Part shown: positions 16,593 to 24,711 of the stretch, in pieces
Layout of the letters: each line of letters begins with the position of its first letter
Numbering within the stretch: the first letter of the stretch is position 1
Assembly: GCA_031359995.1 (NCBI GenBank)
Contig: JANMAT010000225.1
Location: 8,589 to 72,588, forward strand
Direction of reading: 5' to 3'
From: JANMAT01 sp031359995
GTDB lineage: Bacteria; Actinomycetota; Acidimicrobiia; Acidimicrobiales; Ilumatobacteraceae
Length of the DNA: 64,000 nt
Notes under the pieces: generated by a model
What the model was told of the DNA's origin: nothing
The model's input: only the letters and a program-made list of their open reading frames with translations
The model's database searches: none
Translations under genes and position numbers: made by a program

Positions 16593-17702
16593 GTGATCGT
16601 CTTCGAGGCAGTGACCAAGCGGTACCCCGACGGCACGCTGGCGCTCGACGCCCTCGATCTCGTCGTGCCCGCCGGCAAGGTCATGGCGCTGCTGGGCCCC
16701 ATGGGCAGCGGAAAGACCACGGCGCTGCGCCTCATCAACCGCCTCACCGACCCGACCGCTGGACGCGTGCTGGTCGATGGGCAGGACGTCGCCCGCGTCG
16801 ACCCGGTCGCGCTCCGGCGGGGCATCGGCTACCTGACCGCGACCGGTGGCCTGTTCCCGCACCGGGACGTGCTGGCCAACGTGGCGGTGGTGCCGCGGCT
16901 GCTCGGCTGGGATCGCGACGTCGCCCGCAAGCGGGCGCTCGAGGTGCTCGAGCTGGTAGGCATCTCGGCGGCCATGGCCACCGCACATCCCGTCGACCTC
17001 GACCTCGTGTCGCGCCAGCGCGTCGGCCTGGCCCGCGCCGTCGCCGCCGAGCCGGGCCTGCTGCTGCTCGACGAACCGTTCGCGGTGCTCGACCCCAAGG
17101 GGCGGGCCACGCTCGAGGCCGACCTGCAGCGCGTGTGCTCGTGGTGCGAGCCCACGGTCGTGGTGGCCACCGACCTGCTCGATGAGGCCCTGCGGCTGGC
17201 CGATCACCTGGCGGTGCTCGCCCCCGGCGGCCGACTGGCCCAGGAGGGATCGCCCACCGATCTGCTCACGCTGCCGGTCGACGATGCCGCCGCCGCGGTG
17301 GTGGGAGATCACCGCGGGCTGAAGCGCCTCGCCCTCATCACCATCGACGAGGTCGAGCCGACGCGCGGCCCGGTCGTGACGCCCCTCGCCACGTCCGACA
17401 CGGCGCGGGCCGCGGCGGCCAGCGGCGACTCGTCGTGGGTGCTCGTGGTCGACGTCGACGATCGCCTGCTCGGCTGGTCCGACACCGCCCGCCTGGGGCC
17501 GACGGGGTACGTCACCGACACGCCGTTGCTCGAGGTCGAACGCACGGTGGTGCGGGGCGACACCCTGCTCACCGTGCTCGATCAGATGGTGCTGTCGCCG
17601 GCCCGCATGGCGGTGCGGGTCGAGCTCGACGGTCGGGTCGCCGGGGTCATCACCCGCGGCGCGATGGACCCGCACCTACCCCAGGCCGGGACGGGGTGGT
17701 GA
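16593..17702 (+). CDS. Betaine/choline-type ABC transporter ATPase with degenerate catalytic motifs
   Basis: 369 residues of the ProV/OpuCA type, with a C-terminal CBS-like region (about 285-360). Walker A (GPMGSGKTT, 35-43) and Walker B (LLLLDEPF) are intact. The Q-loop has lost its glutamine (YLTATGGLFPH where YVIQQIGLFPH is usual). The signature LSGGQ is reduced to LVSRQ, and the switch histidine is aspartate (VATDLLDEA for VTHDLDEA). It may bind but hardly hydrolyse ATP. GTG 16593 is the first start in phase with the domain. The permease gene begins 1 bp after its stop. Confidence 0.82.
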   Translation: MIVFEAVTKRYPDGTLALDALDLVVPAGKVMALLGPMGSGKTTALRLINRLTDPTAGRVLVDGQDVARVDPVALRRGIGYLTATGGLFPHRDVLANVAVVPRLLGWDRDVARKRALEVLELVGISAAMATAHPVDLDLVSRQRVGLARAVAAEPGLLLLDEPFAVLDPKGRATLEADLQRVCSWCEPTVVVATDLLDEALRLADHLAVLAPGGRLAQEGSPTDLLTLPVDDAAAAVVGDHRGLKRLALITIDEVEPTRGPVVTPLATSDTARAAAASGDSSWVLVVDVDDRLLGWSDTARLGPTGYVTDTPLLEVERTVVRGDTLLTVLDQMVLSPARMAVRVELDGRVAGVITRGAMDPHLPQAGTGW

Positions 17703-17703
17703 C

Positions 17704-18360
17704 GTGGAGGTCATCCGTTGGTTCAACGATCCGAGCCGCTGGTGGGGCGCGCCGGGCATCCTGCACCGTCTCGCCGAGCACGCGGCCTACGTGGGCGTCG
17801 CGGTCGCAGTGGCCACGCTCGGCGGCGTGTTCGTCGGCGTCCTCGCCGGCCGGGCCCGGCGCCCGGCCCGCTCGGGCCGTCGCCTGCCCATGCTCATCCG
17901 GGTGTTCGGCCTCGGCGGTCTGGCCGGCATCGTGGCCGCGCTGCACCCGTACCGGGGCTGGCTGGTCGTGATCCTGCTCGGCGTGCTGGCCATCGGTCCG
18001 GTCGCCGGCTCGGTGGCCGACGGGTTCGCCAGCGTCGACACCGACGCGCTCGACGCGGCCGAGGCGCTGGGCCTGTCTGGCCGCCAGCGCTTCGTCGGCA
18101 TCGAGCTGCGCTGCGCGCTGCCGGCCATGGTGGCCGGCGTTCGATCGGCGGTGGTGCGCGAGGTCGTGCTCATGGCCGTGGGCGCCTACGCCGGCCTGTC
18201 CGGACTCGGGCGCTTCGTGGTCGACGAGACGCGCCCGGGGGCGCTGGCCGGGGTGATCATGGTGGCGGTGCTGGCCATCGTGGCCGACCTGTTGGGCGCG
18301 CTCGTGCAGCGGTGGCTCACGCCCGCCGGGCTGCGGACCGCGCGGCGCGCCCGCCGATGA
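17704..18360 (+). CDS. ABC transporter permease, OpuCB/glycine-betaine type
   Basis: 218 residues with about five membrane helices. The permease-ATPase contact loop is visible: AAEALGLSGRQRFVGIELRC followed by LPAMVAGVRSAVVREVVLMA and a GLSGLG end, as in osmoprotectant importers. It starts 1 bp after the ATPase gene. Neither a second permease nor a substrate-binding lipoprotein, usual partners in this family, is next to it, so the transporter is incomplete here or draws a binding protein from elsewhere. Confidence 0.82.
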   Translation: MEVIRWFNDPSRWWGAPGILHRLAEHAAYVGVAVAVATLGGVFVGVLAGRARRPARSGRRLPMLIRVFGLGGLAGIVAALHPYRGWLVVILLGVLAIGPVAGSVADGFASVDTDALDAAEALGLSGRQRFVGIELRCALPAMVAGVRSAVVREVVLMAVGAYAGLSGLGRFVVDETRPGALAGVIMVAVLAIVADLLGALVQRWLTPAGLRTARRARR

Positions 18361-18399
18361 TGTTTTCCATGCCGGGCCCATCAGCGCACACGTGAAGAT

Positions 18400-18431
18400 G
18401 GGTGGCCCGTCTTGGGAAGTACGGGCCACCC
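18400..18431 (+). terminator. Hairpin terminator after ABC permease gene
   Basis: An 11-bp perfect stem (GGGTGGCCCGT and its complement) with a 10-nt loop, 40 bp after the permease stop and just before the proC promoter. No U-tract. Confidence 0.7.
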
Positions 18432-18461
18432 GACCAGCCTCGGTCCGGCGTCGGCGTCTCG

Positions 18462-18467
18462 TAGCCT
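18462..18467 (+). promoter_or_regulatory. -10 element (TAGCCT) of proC
   Basis: TAGCCT ends 8 nt before the proC ATG, consistent with a leaderless mRNA; no Shine-Dalgarno sequence is present. Confidence 0.5.
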
Positions 18468-18475
18468 CACCGGCC

Positions 18476-19270
18476 ATGACGACACGCTTGGCCATCATGG
18501 GTGGCGGGAACATGGGTGCGGCCCTGCTCAACGGGTTGCTCGAGCAGCAGTGGGCGCCGGCCCACGAGCTGGCGGTGGTCGAGGTGCTGCCGGCCCGGCG
18601 CGAGCAGCTCGCCGCCCGGTACCCGGGGCTGGTGGTGTCGGCCTCGCCGGTGGCGGCCGAGGCCGCGGTGCTGGCCGTCAAGCCGACCGATGCCGGTGCC
18701 GCCATGCGAGCCCTGGTCGAGCAGGGCTGCGTGCGGGTGCTGTCGATCGCCGCCGGGGTCACCATCCGCACGCTCGAAGCGGCCGCGGGCCGCCCGGTGG
18801 CGGTGGTGCGGGCCATGCCGAACACGCCGGCCCTGGTCGGTGCGGGCGTGGCGGCCATCGCCGCGGGCACCCACGCCGGCGATGCCGACCTGGCCTGGGC
18901 GGAGTCGATCCTGCGGGCGGTGGGCACGGTGGAGCGGGTCCCCGAGGACCAGCTCGACGCCGTCACCGGGCTCACGGGCTCGGGGCCGGCCTACGTCTTC
19001 CTGTTCGCCGAGGCGTTGATCGAGGCAGGGGTGCTGGTCGGGTTGTCGCGGGCGGCCAGTCGAGCCATGGTCACCCAGCTGCTGGTCGGCTCGGCCAAGC
19101 TGCTGACCGATTCCGGCGAGCTGCCCGAGGTGCTGCGGGCCAACGTCACGTCGCCGGCGGGCACGACGGCGGCCGGCTTGCGGGCCCTCGAACGGGCGGG
19201 GATGCGGGCCGCGGTCCTCGATGCCGTCGTTGCCGCCACCGAGCGTGCTCGCGAGCTTGGCCGAGAGTGA
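18476..19270 (+). CDS. proC: Pyrroline-5-carboxylate reductase
   Basis: 264 residues; catalyses the last step of proline synthesis, reduction of pyrroline-5-carboxylate with NAD(P)H. The N-terminal Rossmann motif is IMGGGNMGAAL. Further family signatures are VLAVKPTD, VRAMPNTPALVGAGVA and the C-terminal LTGSGPAYVFLFAEALIEAG and RANVTSPAGTTAAGL. Length is normal. The ATG fits the -10 spacing. It stands alone between two hairpins. Confidence 0.95.
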   Translation: MTTRLAIMGGGNMGAALLNGLLEQQWAPAHELAVVEVLPARREQLAARYPGLVVSASPVAAEAAVLAVKPTDAGAAMRALVEQGCVRVLSIAAGVTIRTLEAAAGRPVAVVRAMPNTPALVGAGVAAIAAGTHAGDADLAWAESILRAVGTVERVPEDQLDAVTGLTGSGPAYVFLFAEALIEAGVLVGLSRAASRAMVTQLLVGSAKLLTDSGELPEVLRANVTSPAGTTAAGLRALERAGMRAAVLDAVVAATERARELGRE

Positions 19271-19344
19271 CGTCGGTGCCGACCTAGGCAAAGTTTTACG
19301 AGCGGGCCCCTTGTGGCCGCCGTCACGTCGCGCCTATCGTACGA

Positions 19345-19468
19345 AATCGAACGAGGCTCCACTTTCCGAGTGGAACACCGTTTGAAAGGTAACTCGCAGC
19401 GCCCGCCTCGGCGGGCTGCGCCAACAGGGCTGGTGCCGCCGGGGGGTCGGCACCAGCCCTGTTCGTTT
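19345..19468 (+). ncRNA. Candidate small RNA or structured leader (three hairpins)
   Basis: Between proC and the SAM hydrolase gene lies a non-coding stretch with a promoter-like pair (TTGTGG 19311-19316, 18 bp, TATCGT 19335-19340). Three stems follow: TCCACT/AGTGGA (19358-19374), a GC-rich hairpin (19396-19419) and a 14-bp terminator (19425-19461) followed by a T-rich tract. Such order would give an RNA of about 115-120 nt. It could be a free sRNA or a terminated leader. No known RNA family was recognised. Confidence 0.35.
19425..19461 (+). terminator. Strong intrinsic terminator
   Basis: A 14-bp perfect stem (CAGGGCTGGTGCCG and complement) with a G-rich 9-nt loop, followed by TTCGTTT. It is the best canonical terminator in the window, ending proC readthrough and/or the candidate sRNA. 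Confidence 0.85.
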
Positions 19469-19481
19469 CTCCGGGCTCGCC

Positions 19482-19487
19482 TAGCGT
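19482..19487 (+). promoter_or_regulatory. -10 element (TAGCGT) of the SAM hydrolase gene
   Basis: TAGCGT ends 8 nt before GTG 19496, which it supports as a leaderless start. Confidence 0.5.
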
Positions 19488-19495
19488 GGGCGGTC

Positions 19496-20353
19496 GTGCG
19501 CTACCGCTGCGTGAGCTTCCTGTCCGACTTCGGGCATGCCGACGAGTTCGTCGGTGTCGTCCATGCCGTGCTCGCCGACCTGGCCCCCGAGGCCCGCGTC
19601 ATCGACCTGAGCCACGGGGTGACGGCGCACGACGTGCGCGCCGGCGCGCTGGCTCTGGCCCGGTGCACGCCGTACGTGCCCGCGGGCGTGATCCTCGCCG
19701 TGGTCGACCCCGGCACGGGCACCGGCCGCAAGGCGGTGGCCATCGAGGTCGCCGGCGGCGAAGGAGTGTTCGTGGGGCCCGACAACGGTCTGCTCGCCCC
19801 GGCCGTCGCACTGGCTGGTGGTGCCGAGCGCGCCGTCGTGCTCACCAACCCCGAGTACCAGCTGCCGGCGCCGGGGGCGACGTTCTCGGCCCGTGACGTG
19901 TTCGCGCCGGCCGCGGCCCACCTGTGCCTGGGCGTGCCCCTCGCCGAGCTCGGCGACCTCATCGACCCGAGCCTGCTGCTGCCCGGCATCCTGCCGCTCG
20001 TGCGTCACGAGGACGAGGTGCTCGTGGCCGAGGTGCTCTGGGTCGACCGCTACGGCAACGCACAGCTCAACGTTGAGCCGTCCGACCTCGACGGGTGGGG
20101 CGAGGCCGTGTCGGTGCGCTTCGGCGACGAGGTGCGCACCGCGTTCCTGGCCTCGTCGTTCGACGGCATCGGCAACCGAGTCGGCCTGGTGGCCGACGCC
20201 CAGGGCCTGCTGTCGGTGGCGTTGGCCCGGCGCTCGGCGGCCGACGAGCTCGGCCTCGCACCCAACACCGAAGTGCGGCTGGTGCGCCTCGGTGACGGGC
20301 CCGGCGATCGCCCGGGCGTGTCGACGCCCGTGCAACTGCGTCCGCGGTCGTGA
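19496..20353 (+). CDS. S-adenosyl-L-methionine hydrolase (adenosine-forming), DUF62 family
   Basis: 285 residues related to fluorinase/chlorinase but with the hydrolase triad: Asp and Arg in DPGTGTGRK and His in FSARDVFAPAAAHL. N-terminal SFLSDFGHADEFVG and GPDNGL are family hallmarks. Such enzymes split SAM with hydroxide to adenosine and methionine; the physiological purpose in bacteria is uncertain. The triad argues against a halogenase. The start GTG 19496 is set by the -10. It sits directly after the candidate sRNA/terminator. Confidence 0.88.
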   Translation: MRYRCVSFLSDFGHADEFVGVVHAVLADLAPEARVIDLSHGVTAHDVRAGALALARCTPYVPAGVILAVVDPGTGTGRKAVAIEVAGGEGVFVGPDNGLLAPAVALAGGAERAVVLTNPEYQLPAPGATFSARDVFAPAAAHLCLGVPLAELGDLIDPSLLLPGILPLVRHEDEVLVAEVLWVDRYGNAQLNVEPSDLDGWGEAVSVRFGDEVRTAFLASSFDGIGNRVGLVADAQGLLSVALARRSAADELGLAPNTEVRLVRLGDGPGDRPGVSTPVQLRPRS

Positions 20354-20361
20354 CGCACCGG

Positions 20362-20367
20362 TAGAGT
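20362..20367 (+). promoter_or_regulatory. -10 element (TAGAGT) before a 29-residue membrane ORF
   Basis: TAGAGT ends 8 nt before ATG 20376, the same geometry as for proC and the SAM hydrolase gene, and is the main support for the tiny gene that follows. Confidence 0.45.
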
Positions 20368-20375
20368 CGCCGCCC

Positions 20376-20465
20376 ATGCGACCTGCCACCACGCTCACGC
20401 TGGCTCTGTTGCTCGCGGTCATCCTGGTGGCAGGGGTCGTCGCACTCTTCGTCCAGGCCCGCTGA
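20376..20465 (+). CDS. 29-residue single-pass membrane peptide
   Basis: The ORF encodes a short basic start (MRPATT), an uninterrupted hydrophobic helix (LTLALLLAVILVAGVVALFV) and QAR, i.e. a lone transmembrane segment. It is preceded by a leaderless -10 at the standard distance and ends 12 bp before the acyl-CoA ligase start, so it would be the first gene of that operon. Function unknown; it could be a membrane-associated regulator or accessory peptide. Confidence 0.5.
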   Translation: MRPATTLTLALLLAVILVAGVVALFVQAR

Positions 20466-20477
20466 TCGGGGGTCGCC

Positions 20478-21968
20478 GTGAACCTGGCCAGCATCATCGA
20501 AACCCATCCTGACGAGGCCGTCGCCGTGGTCTGGCGCGGTGAGCCCACCACCTACGCGCAGCTGCGCGCGCTCGTGGGCGGCGCCCGGGGTGGCCTCGTG
20601 GCCCACGGGGTGCAGGCGGGTGACCGGGTGGCGCTGCTGTGCGGCAACACGCGTCACTTCGTCGTCGGCTACCTGGCCGCCATCGGCATCGGCGCCGTGT
20701 GCGTGCCGTTGAACCCGTTCGACCCGTCGCCCGCGCTCGAGCACGAGCTGGCCTCGGTCGAGGCGGCCGCGGTCGTGGTCGACGGCAACGGGGCATCGGG
20801 CTGGGCCGGCGTTGATCGGGCGAGGGTCCCGTCGGTGCGGTTGGTGATCGCCGCCGGCGCCGACATCGACGGCGCCGACACCTCTCTCGACGAGGTGTGC
20901 TCGGCCGCGCCGGTGCCCACGGTCGAACGGGTCGACGCCGACCTCGCCTGCCTGCTGTTCACCTCGGGCACCGCCGGCGCGCCCCGTGCCGCCATGCTGA
21001 CCCACGGGTGCCTGAAGGCGAACATCGACCAGGCCCAGCGGGTGCCCGAGGCGATGAACGCGTCCGACGTGGTGCTGTGCGTGCTGCCGTTGCACCACGT
21101 GTTCGGTCTCAACGTCGCCCTCGGTCAGACGTTGGCGGTCGGTTCGTCGATCGTGCTCGTGCAGCGCTTCGATCCGGCCACCGCCCTCGACACCATCGCC
21201 GAGCGGGGCATCACCGTGGTGCCCGGCGCGCCGCCGATGTGGGTGTCGTGGTCGGCCTTCACCGAGGCTGCCCCTGACGCGTTCAAGGGCGTGCGCCTCG
21301 CCCTCACCGGCGCCGCCGCCATGCCACCCGACGCGATGCGCGCGTTCGAGGCGCGCTTCGGCCTGCCGCTGCGCGAGGGCTACGGCCTCACCGAGGCGTC
21401 GCCGGTGGTCACCACGTCGGTGGGCATGACACCCCGCCCCGGTTCGGTGGGCCGGGTGCTGCCGGGCGTGAAGGTGCGGGTCGTCGACAGCGAGGGTGCC
21501 GACGCGCTGGTGGGCGACCCCGGCGAGATCTGGGTGCAGGGTCCCAACGTGTTCCCGGGGTACTGGCGCGACGCCGAGGCCACCGCCCGTGTGCTCGACG
21601 CCCAGGGCTGGTTGCACACGGGCGATGTCGCCCTGGCCGACGAGGACGGCTTCCTGTGGCTCGTCGACCGGGCCAAGGACCTCATCATCGTGTCGGGCTT
21701 CAACGTGTACCCGGCCGAGGTGGAAGAGATCATCGCCGAACACCCGGGCGTGGCCGAGTGCGCCGTGGTCGGCGTGGCCCACCCGCACACCGGTGAGGCG
21801 GTGAAGGCGTACGTGGTGGCCCGCAAGGGGGTCGAACTGGTCGAGGAGCAGATCGTGCGCCACTGCACCGATCACCTCGCCCGCTACAAGTGCCCCACGA
21901 AGGTGCTCATCGTCGACGAACTGCCCCGCAACGCTGCCGGCAAGCTCCTGCGCCGCATCCTGCGCTGA
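20478..21968 (+). CDS. AMP-dependent acyl-CoA synthetase (fatty-acid/aromatic-acid CoA ligase)
   Basis: 496 residues of the ANL superfamily. Motifs: LLFTSGTAGAPRAAML (P-loop; the usual Thr-Gly-x-Pro-Lys is altered to Ala-Gly-Ala-Pro-Arg), LPLHHVFGL, GYGLTEASP, the hinge WLHTGDVALAD and the catalytic lysine in PRNAAGKLLRR. It should activate a carboxylic acid to its CoA ester; the acid is not identifiable. The start is GTG 20478 after a G-rich GGGGGTC. It begins a same-strand run with a monooxygenase and two amidohydrolases. Confidence 0.87.
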   Translation: MNLASIIETHPDEAVAVVWRGEPTTYAQLRALVGGARGGLVAHGVQAGDRVALLCGNTRHFVVGYLAAIGIGAVCVPLNPFDPSPALEHELASVEAAAVVVDGNGASGWAGVDRARVPSVRLVIAAGADIDGADTSLDEVCSAAPVPTVERVDADLACLLFTSGTAGAPRAAMLTHGCLKANIDQAQRVPEAMNASDVVLCVLPLHHVFGLNVALGQTLAVGSSIVLVQRFDPATALDTIAERGITVVPGAPPMWVSWSAFTEAAPDAFKGVRLALTGAAAMPPDAMRAFEARFGLPLREGYGLTEASPVVTTSVGMTPRPGSVGRVLPGVKVRVVDSEGADALVGDPGEIWVQGPNVFPGYWRDAEATARVLDAQGWLHTGDVALADEDGFLWLVDRAKDLIIVSGFNVYPAEVEEIIAEHPGVAECAVVGVAHPHTGEAVKAYVVARKGVELVEEQIVRHCTDHLARYKCPTKVLIVDELPRNAAGKLLRRILR

Positions 21969-22009
21969 GGTTTCCCGTGGGCGTCGGCGTGGCGGGTACC
22001 GTCGGTCCG

Positions 22010-22363
22010 GTGATCATCATCGCCGCCACCCTCGACTACGCCGATCAGCAGAGCCGTGACGAGGCGGTGCTGGCCAGCACGCCCGTGCAGTGGGCCACCC
22101 GCCAGGCGGAGCCGGGATGCCACGCGTACTGCTTCGCCGCCGATCCCGCGGTGCCCACCCGCATCCAGGTGTACGAGCTGTGGGAGGACGACGCATCGCT
22201 GGCCGCCCACTTCGTGCATGCGAACTACGACCAGATGCGCGCCGTGCTCGGCACGTTCGGCATCACCGGGGCGTGGAACCGCATGTACCTCGTGGAGAAG
22301 AACGAGCCCGTGTACGGGCCGGACAGCACGATCCGCTCGACGTTCTTCGTCGCCGAGGGCTGA
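22010..22363 (+). CDS. Antibiotic-biosynthesis-monooxygenase (ABM) domain protein
   Basis: 117 residues with the dimeric ferredoxin-like ABM fold: IIIAATLDYADQ, GCHAYCFAADPAVPTRIQVYE, LWEDDASLAAHFVHANYDQM. Relatives oxidise quinols or aromatic polyketides without a cofactor, or degrade haem; the substrate here is unknown. GTG 22010 is preferred because TACCGT (21997-22002) ends 7 nt upstream, suggesting its own leaderless promoter inside the ligase operon. The next gene starts 7 bp after its stop. Confidence 0.75.
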   Translation: MIIIAATLDYADQQSRDEAVLASTPVQWATRQAEPGCHAYCFAADPAVPTRIQVYELWEDDASLAAHFVHANYDQMRAVLGTFGITGAWNRMYLVEKNEPVYGPDSTIRSTFFVAEG

Positions 22364-22370
22364 GCGGGCC

Positions 22371-23381
22371 ATGACCGACGGCACCCCGGCCGAACAGGCC
22401 GTCGACATCCACGCCCACGTCGTGCTGGAGGCCGGCTTCGGGCAGGCCGGTGCCGCCGGCCCCGACCTGCTCGACGACGCCGACGGCGTGCCGTACTTCC
22501 GCATCGGCGGGTACGTGATGAAGCCCATGCGCTACCGCGGCAGCCTGTTCATGGACGCCGATCGCCGCGTGCGGGCCATGGACCGCGACGGCATCGGGCT
22601 GCAGGTGCTGTCGCCCAACCCGCTCACGTTCATGCACGGGATCCCGGCCGTCGACGCCATCCGCTACTGCTGCATTCACAACGACGCCATGGCCGAGCAC
22701 GTGGCCGCCCACCCGGGTCGCCTGCTGGGCACGGCGGCACTGCCGATGCAGGACGTGGACGCGGCCCTGGCCGAGCTGGAGCGATCGGTGCGCGAGCTCG
22801 GTCTCGTCGGCCCGTACACGGGCACGCACTTCGGGTACGACCTCGACGATGCGCGCCTCGACGACTTCTACCGCACCCTGGTGGAGCTGGACGTCCCGCT
22901 GTTCCTGCACCCCGCCTCCACCGACGGCGTGGGCCAACCGGCCGACGCCCGCCTCGGTCGTTTCGAGCTCGGCCTGCTGTTCGGGTACACCTACGACGAG
23001 ACCCTGGCCGTGGCCGCGCTGGTGCTGGGCGGCGTGCTCGAACGGCACCCGGAGGTCGACATCTGCGTGTCTCACGGCGGCGGGGCCATCGCCTTGCTCG
23101 CCGAGAAGTTCGCCTTCGCCGCCGATACCCGCCCGTGGGCGCCCGAGTTCCTGCGCGACGGTGGCTTCGTCGGGCAGCTGCGCCGCTTGTGGTTCGATAC
23201 CCACATGGACGCCCAGCCGGCACTCGACCTTCTGGTGGCGACGGTGGGCACCGACCGGCTGGTGTTCGGTACGAACTACGGCGGGTGGGACTCGGGCGGC
23301 GCCCACGCCCGTGACACGTTCGCCGTGGGCCTCACGCCGAACGCCCGCCGCCTGCTGCGACTGGAGGGGGACCGCCCATGA
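22371..23381 (+). CDS. Amidohydrolase-2 (ACMSD-like) family metal-dependent hydrolase
   Basis: 336 residues of the TIM-barrel amidohydrolase-2 group. Metal-ligand positions are visible: DIHAHV at the N-terminus, LHPAS mid-protein, CVSHGGGAI and the C-terminal GTNYGGWD. Members decarboxylate or hydrolyse aromatic and semialdehyde acids (for example 2-amino-3-carboxymuconate semialdehyde decarboxylase). With the CoA ligase and monooxygenase upstream, this suggests an aromatic or ring-cleavage route, which is inferred. Its stop overlaps the next start as ATGA. Confidence 0.82.
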   Translation: MTDGTPAEQAVDIHAHVVLEAGFGQAGAAGPDLLDDADGVPYFRIGGYVMKPMRYRGSLFMDADRRVRAMDRDGIGLQVLSPNPLTFMHGIPAVDAIRYCCIHNDAMAEHVAAHPGRLLGTAALPMQDVDAALAELERSVRELGLVGPYTGTHFGYDLDDARLDDFYRTLVELDVPLFLHPASTDGVGQPADARLGRFELGLLFGYTYDETLAVAALVLGGVLERHPEVDICVSHGGGAIALLAEKFAFAADTRPWAPEFLRDGGFVGQLRRLWFDTHMDAQPALDLLVATVGTDRLVFGTNYGGWDSGGAHARDTFAVGLTPNARRLLRLEGDRP

Positions 23382-24700
23382 GCGACGTGGTGCTGACCAA
23401 CGCCCGCGTCTTCACCGGCACCGGTGACGACGTGATCCCGAACGGCGCCGTGTGGGTGTCGGGGGCCCACGTGCGGCGCGTCGGTTCGGCCGACGTGATG
23501 ACCGACGTGCCCGCCGACGTCGGTCGTGTCGACCTCGGTGGGCGCTTCGTGATGCCGGGCATGACAGAGTCGCACGCCCACATCTCGTACGCCGACAACG
23601 GCCCCACCGAGCTCGACCGCACGCCGGTGGAAGAGGCGATGCTGGCCTCGGTCGACAACGCCCGCCTCATGCTCGGCTCGGGCTTCACGTCGGCCATCAG
23701 CTTCGGTTCGGTGCACCGCATCGACGTGTTCCTGCGCAACGCCATCGACCGCGGCCGCATCCCCGGTCCGCGCTTGGCGGCGTCGGGCCGTGACATCGGC
23801 GCGACGGGCAGCAACGCCGACTTCCACAAGGAGTGGTTCAAGCCGCAGCTCGACGGCCTCGGCATGATCGTGAACGGCCCGTGGGAGGTCCGCAAGGCGG
23901 TGCGCCTCCTCCGCAAGAACGGCGCCGACGTCGTGAAGATCTTCCTCGACGGCGAAGCCCTGTCCGACCACTCGCCGCCCGGTGAGCTGACCTACACCGA
24001 CGAAGAGGTCGACGCCGCGGTGCACGAGGCCCACACCCGCAACATGCGTGTGGTGTGCCACGCCCGTTCGGCCATCGCCGTGAAACAGGCGGTGCGGGCC
24101 GGCATCGACATCATCGGCCACGCCAACGAGCTCGACGACGAGGCCGTCGACCTGTTGCGCGCGGAGCGTCACCGCATCTTCGTGGGGCCGGGCATCGCGT
24201 GGGAGATGAGCCTCATCGCCAACTGCGAGAGCATCGGCATCAGTCGGGCCACCGTGCGGGCCCGCGGCTACGACCGCGAGGTCGAAGAGACCGTGAAGTC
24301 GGTGCGACGCCTGCGCGACGCCGGTGTGCGGGTGCTTCCCGGCGGCGACTACGGGCTGAACATCACACCCCACGGCACCTACGCCAAAGACCTCGAGCAC
24401 TTCGTCGAGCTGTTCGGCCTGTCGCCGTTCGAGGCGCTTCTGTGCGCCACGCGTGACGGCGGTGCGGCCGCCGACCCGTCGGGCATGGTCGGCACCCTCG
24501 AGGAGGGCCGGTACGCCGACCTCGTGATCGTCGACGGTGACCCACTGGCCGACGTCACCGTCCTGCAGGACCACGCCCGCATCGTCGGCGTGATGAAGGG
24601 CGGTCGACTGCACCGGGGCCTCGCCCAGCGCAACCCCTACGTGGTCGACACGCCCGGCGGGGTGGCCGACTGGATGGCCGGCCTGCTCGACCCGGCGTAG
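23378..24700 (+). CDS. Amidohydrolase-1/imidazolonepropionase-like hydrolase
   Basis: 440 residues. The N-terminal and C-terminal beta-sandwich strands (VVLTNARVFTGTGDD and YADLVIVDGDPLADVTV) flank a TIM barrel with ESHAHISY, the putative carbamylated lysine in VVKIFLDG, VVCHARSAIAVKQA, DIIGHANEL and the metal-binding aspartate in GGDYGLN. This is the prolidase/imidazolonepropionase-type amidohydrolase group, acting on cyclic amides or N-acyl compounds. It is translationally coupled (ATGA) to the preceding amidohydrolase and closes the operon; the next gene is convergent. Confidence 0.82.
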   Translation: MSDVVLTNARVFTGTGDDVIPNGAVWVSGAHVRRVGSADVMTDVPADVGRVDLGGRFVMPGMTESHAHISYADNGPTELDRTPVEEAMLASVDNARLMLGSGFTSAISFGSVHRIDVFLRNAIDRGRIPGPRLAASGRDIGATGSNADFHKEWFKPQLDGLGMIVNGPWEVRKAVRLLRKNGADVVKIFLDGEALSDHSPPGELTYTDEEVDAAVHEAHTRNMRVVCHARSAIAVKQAVRAGIDIIGHANELDDEAVDLLRAERHRIFVGPGIAWEMSLIANCESIGISRATVRARGYDREVEETVKSVRRLRDAGVRVLPGGDYGLNITPHGTYAKDLEHFVELFGLSPFEALLCATRDGGAAADPSGMVGTLEEGRYADLVIVDGDPLADVTVLQDHARIVGVMKGGRLHRGLAQRNPYVVDTPGGVADWMAGLLDPA

Positions 24701-24711
24701 ACGGGGCGGCG

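Noticed and set aside
19425..19461. 6C-type actinobacterial RNA
   Set aside because: Only one loop holds a run of six identical bases, and on the complementary strand; 6C RNAs need two C-rich loops.
19271..19495. SAM or SAH riboswitch upstream of the SAM hydrolase gene
   Set aside because: No match to conserved SAM/SAH aptamer cores that I could see, and the gene seems to have its own leaderless promoter after the terminator.
19496..20353. Fluorinase/chlorinase
   Set aside because: The Asp-Arg-His hydrolase triad is present, which marks SAM hydrolases rather than halogenases.
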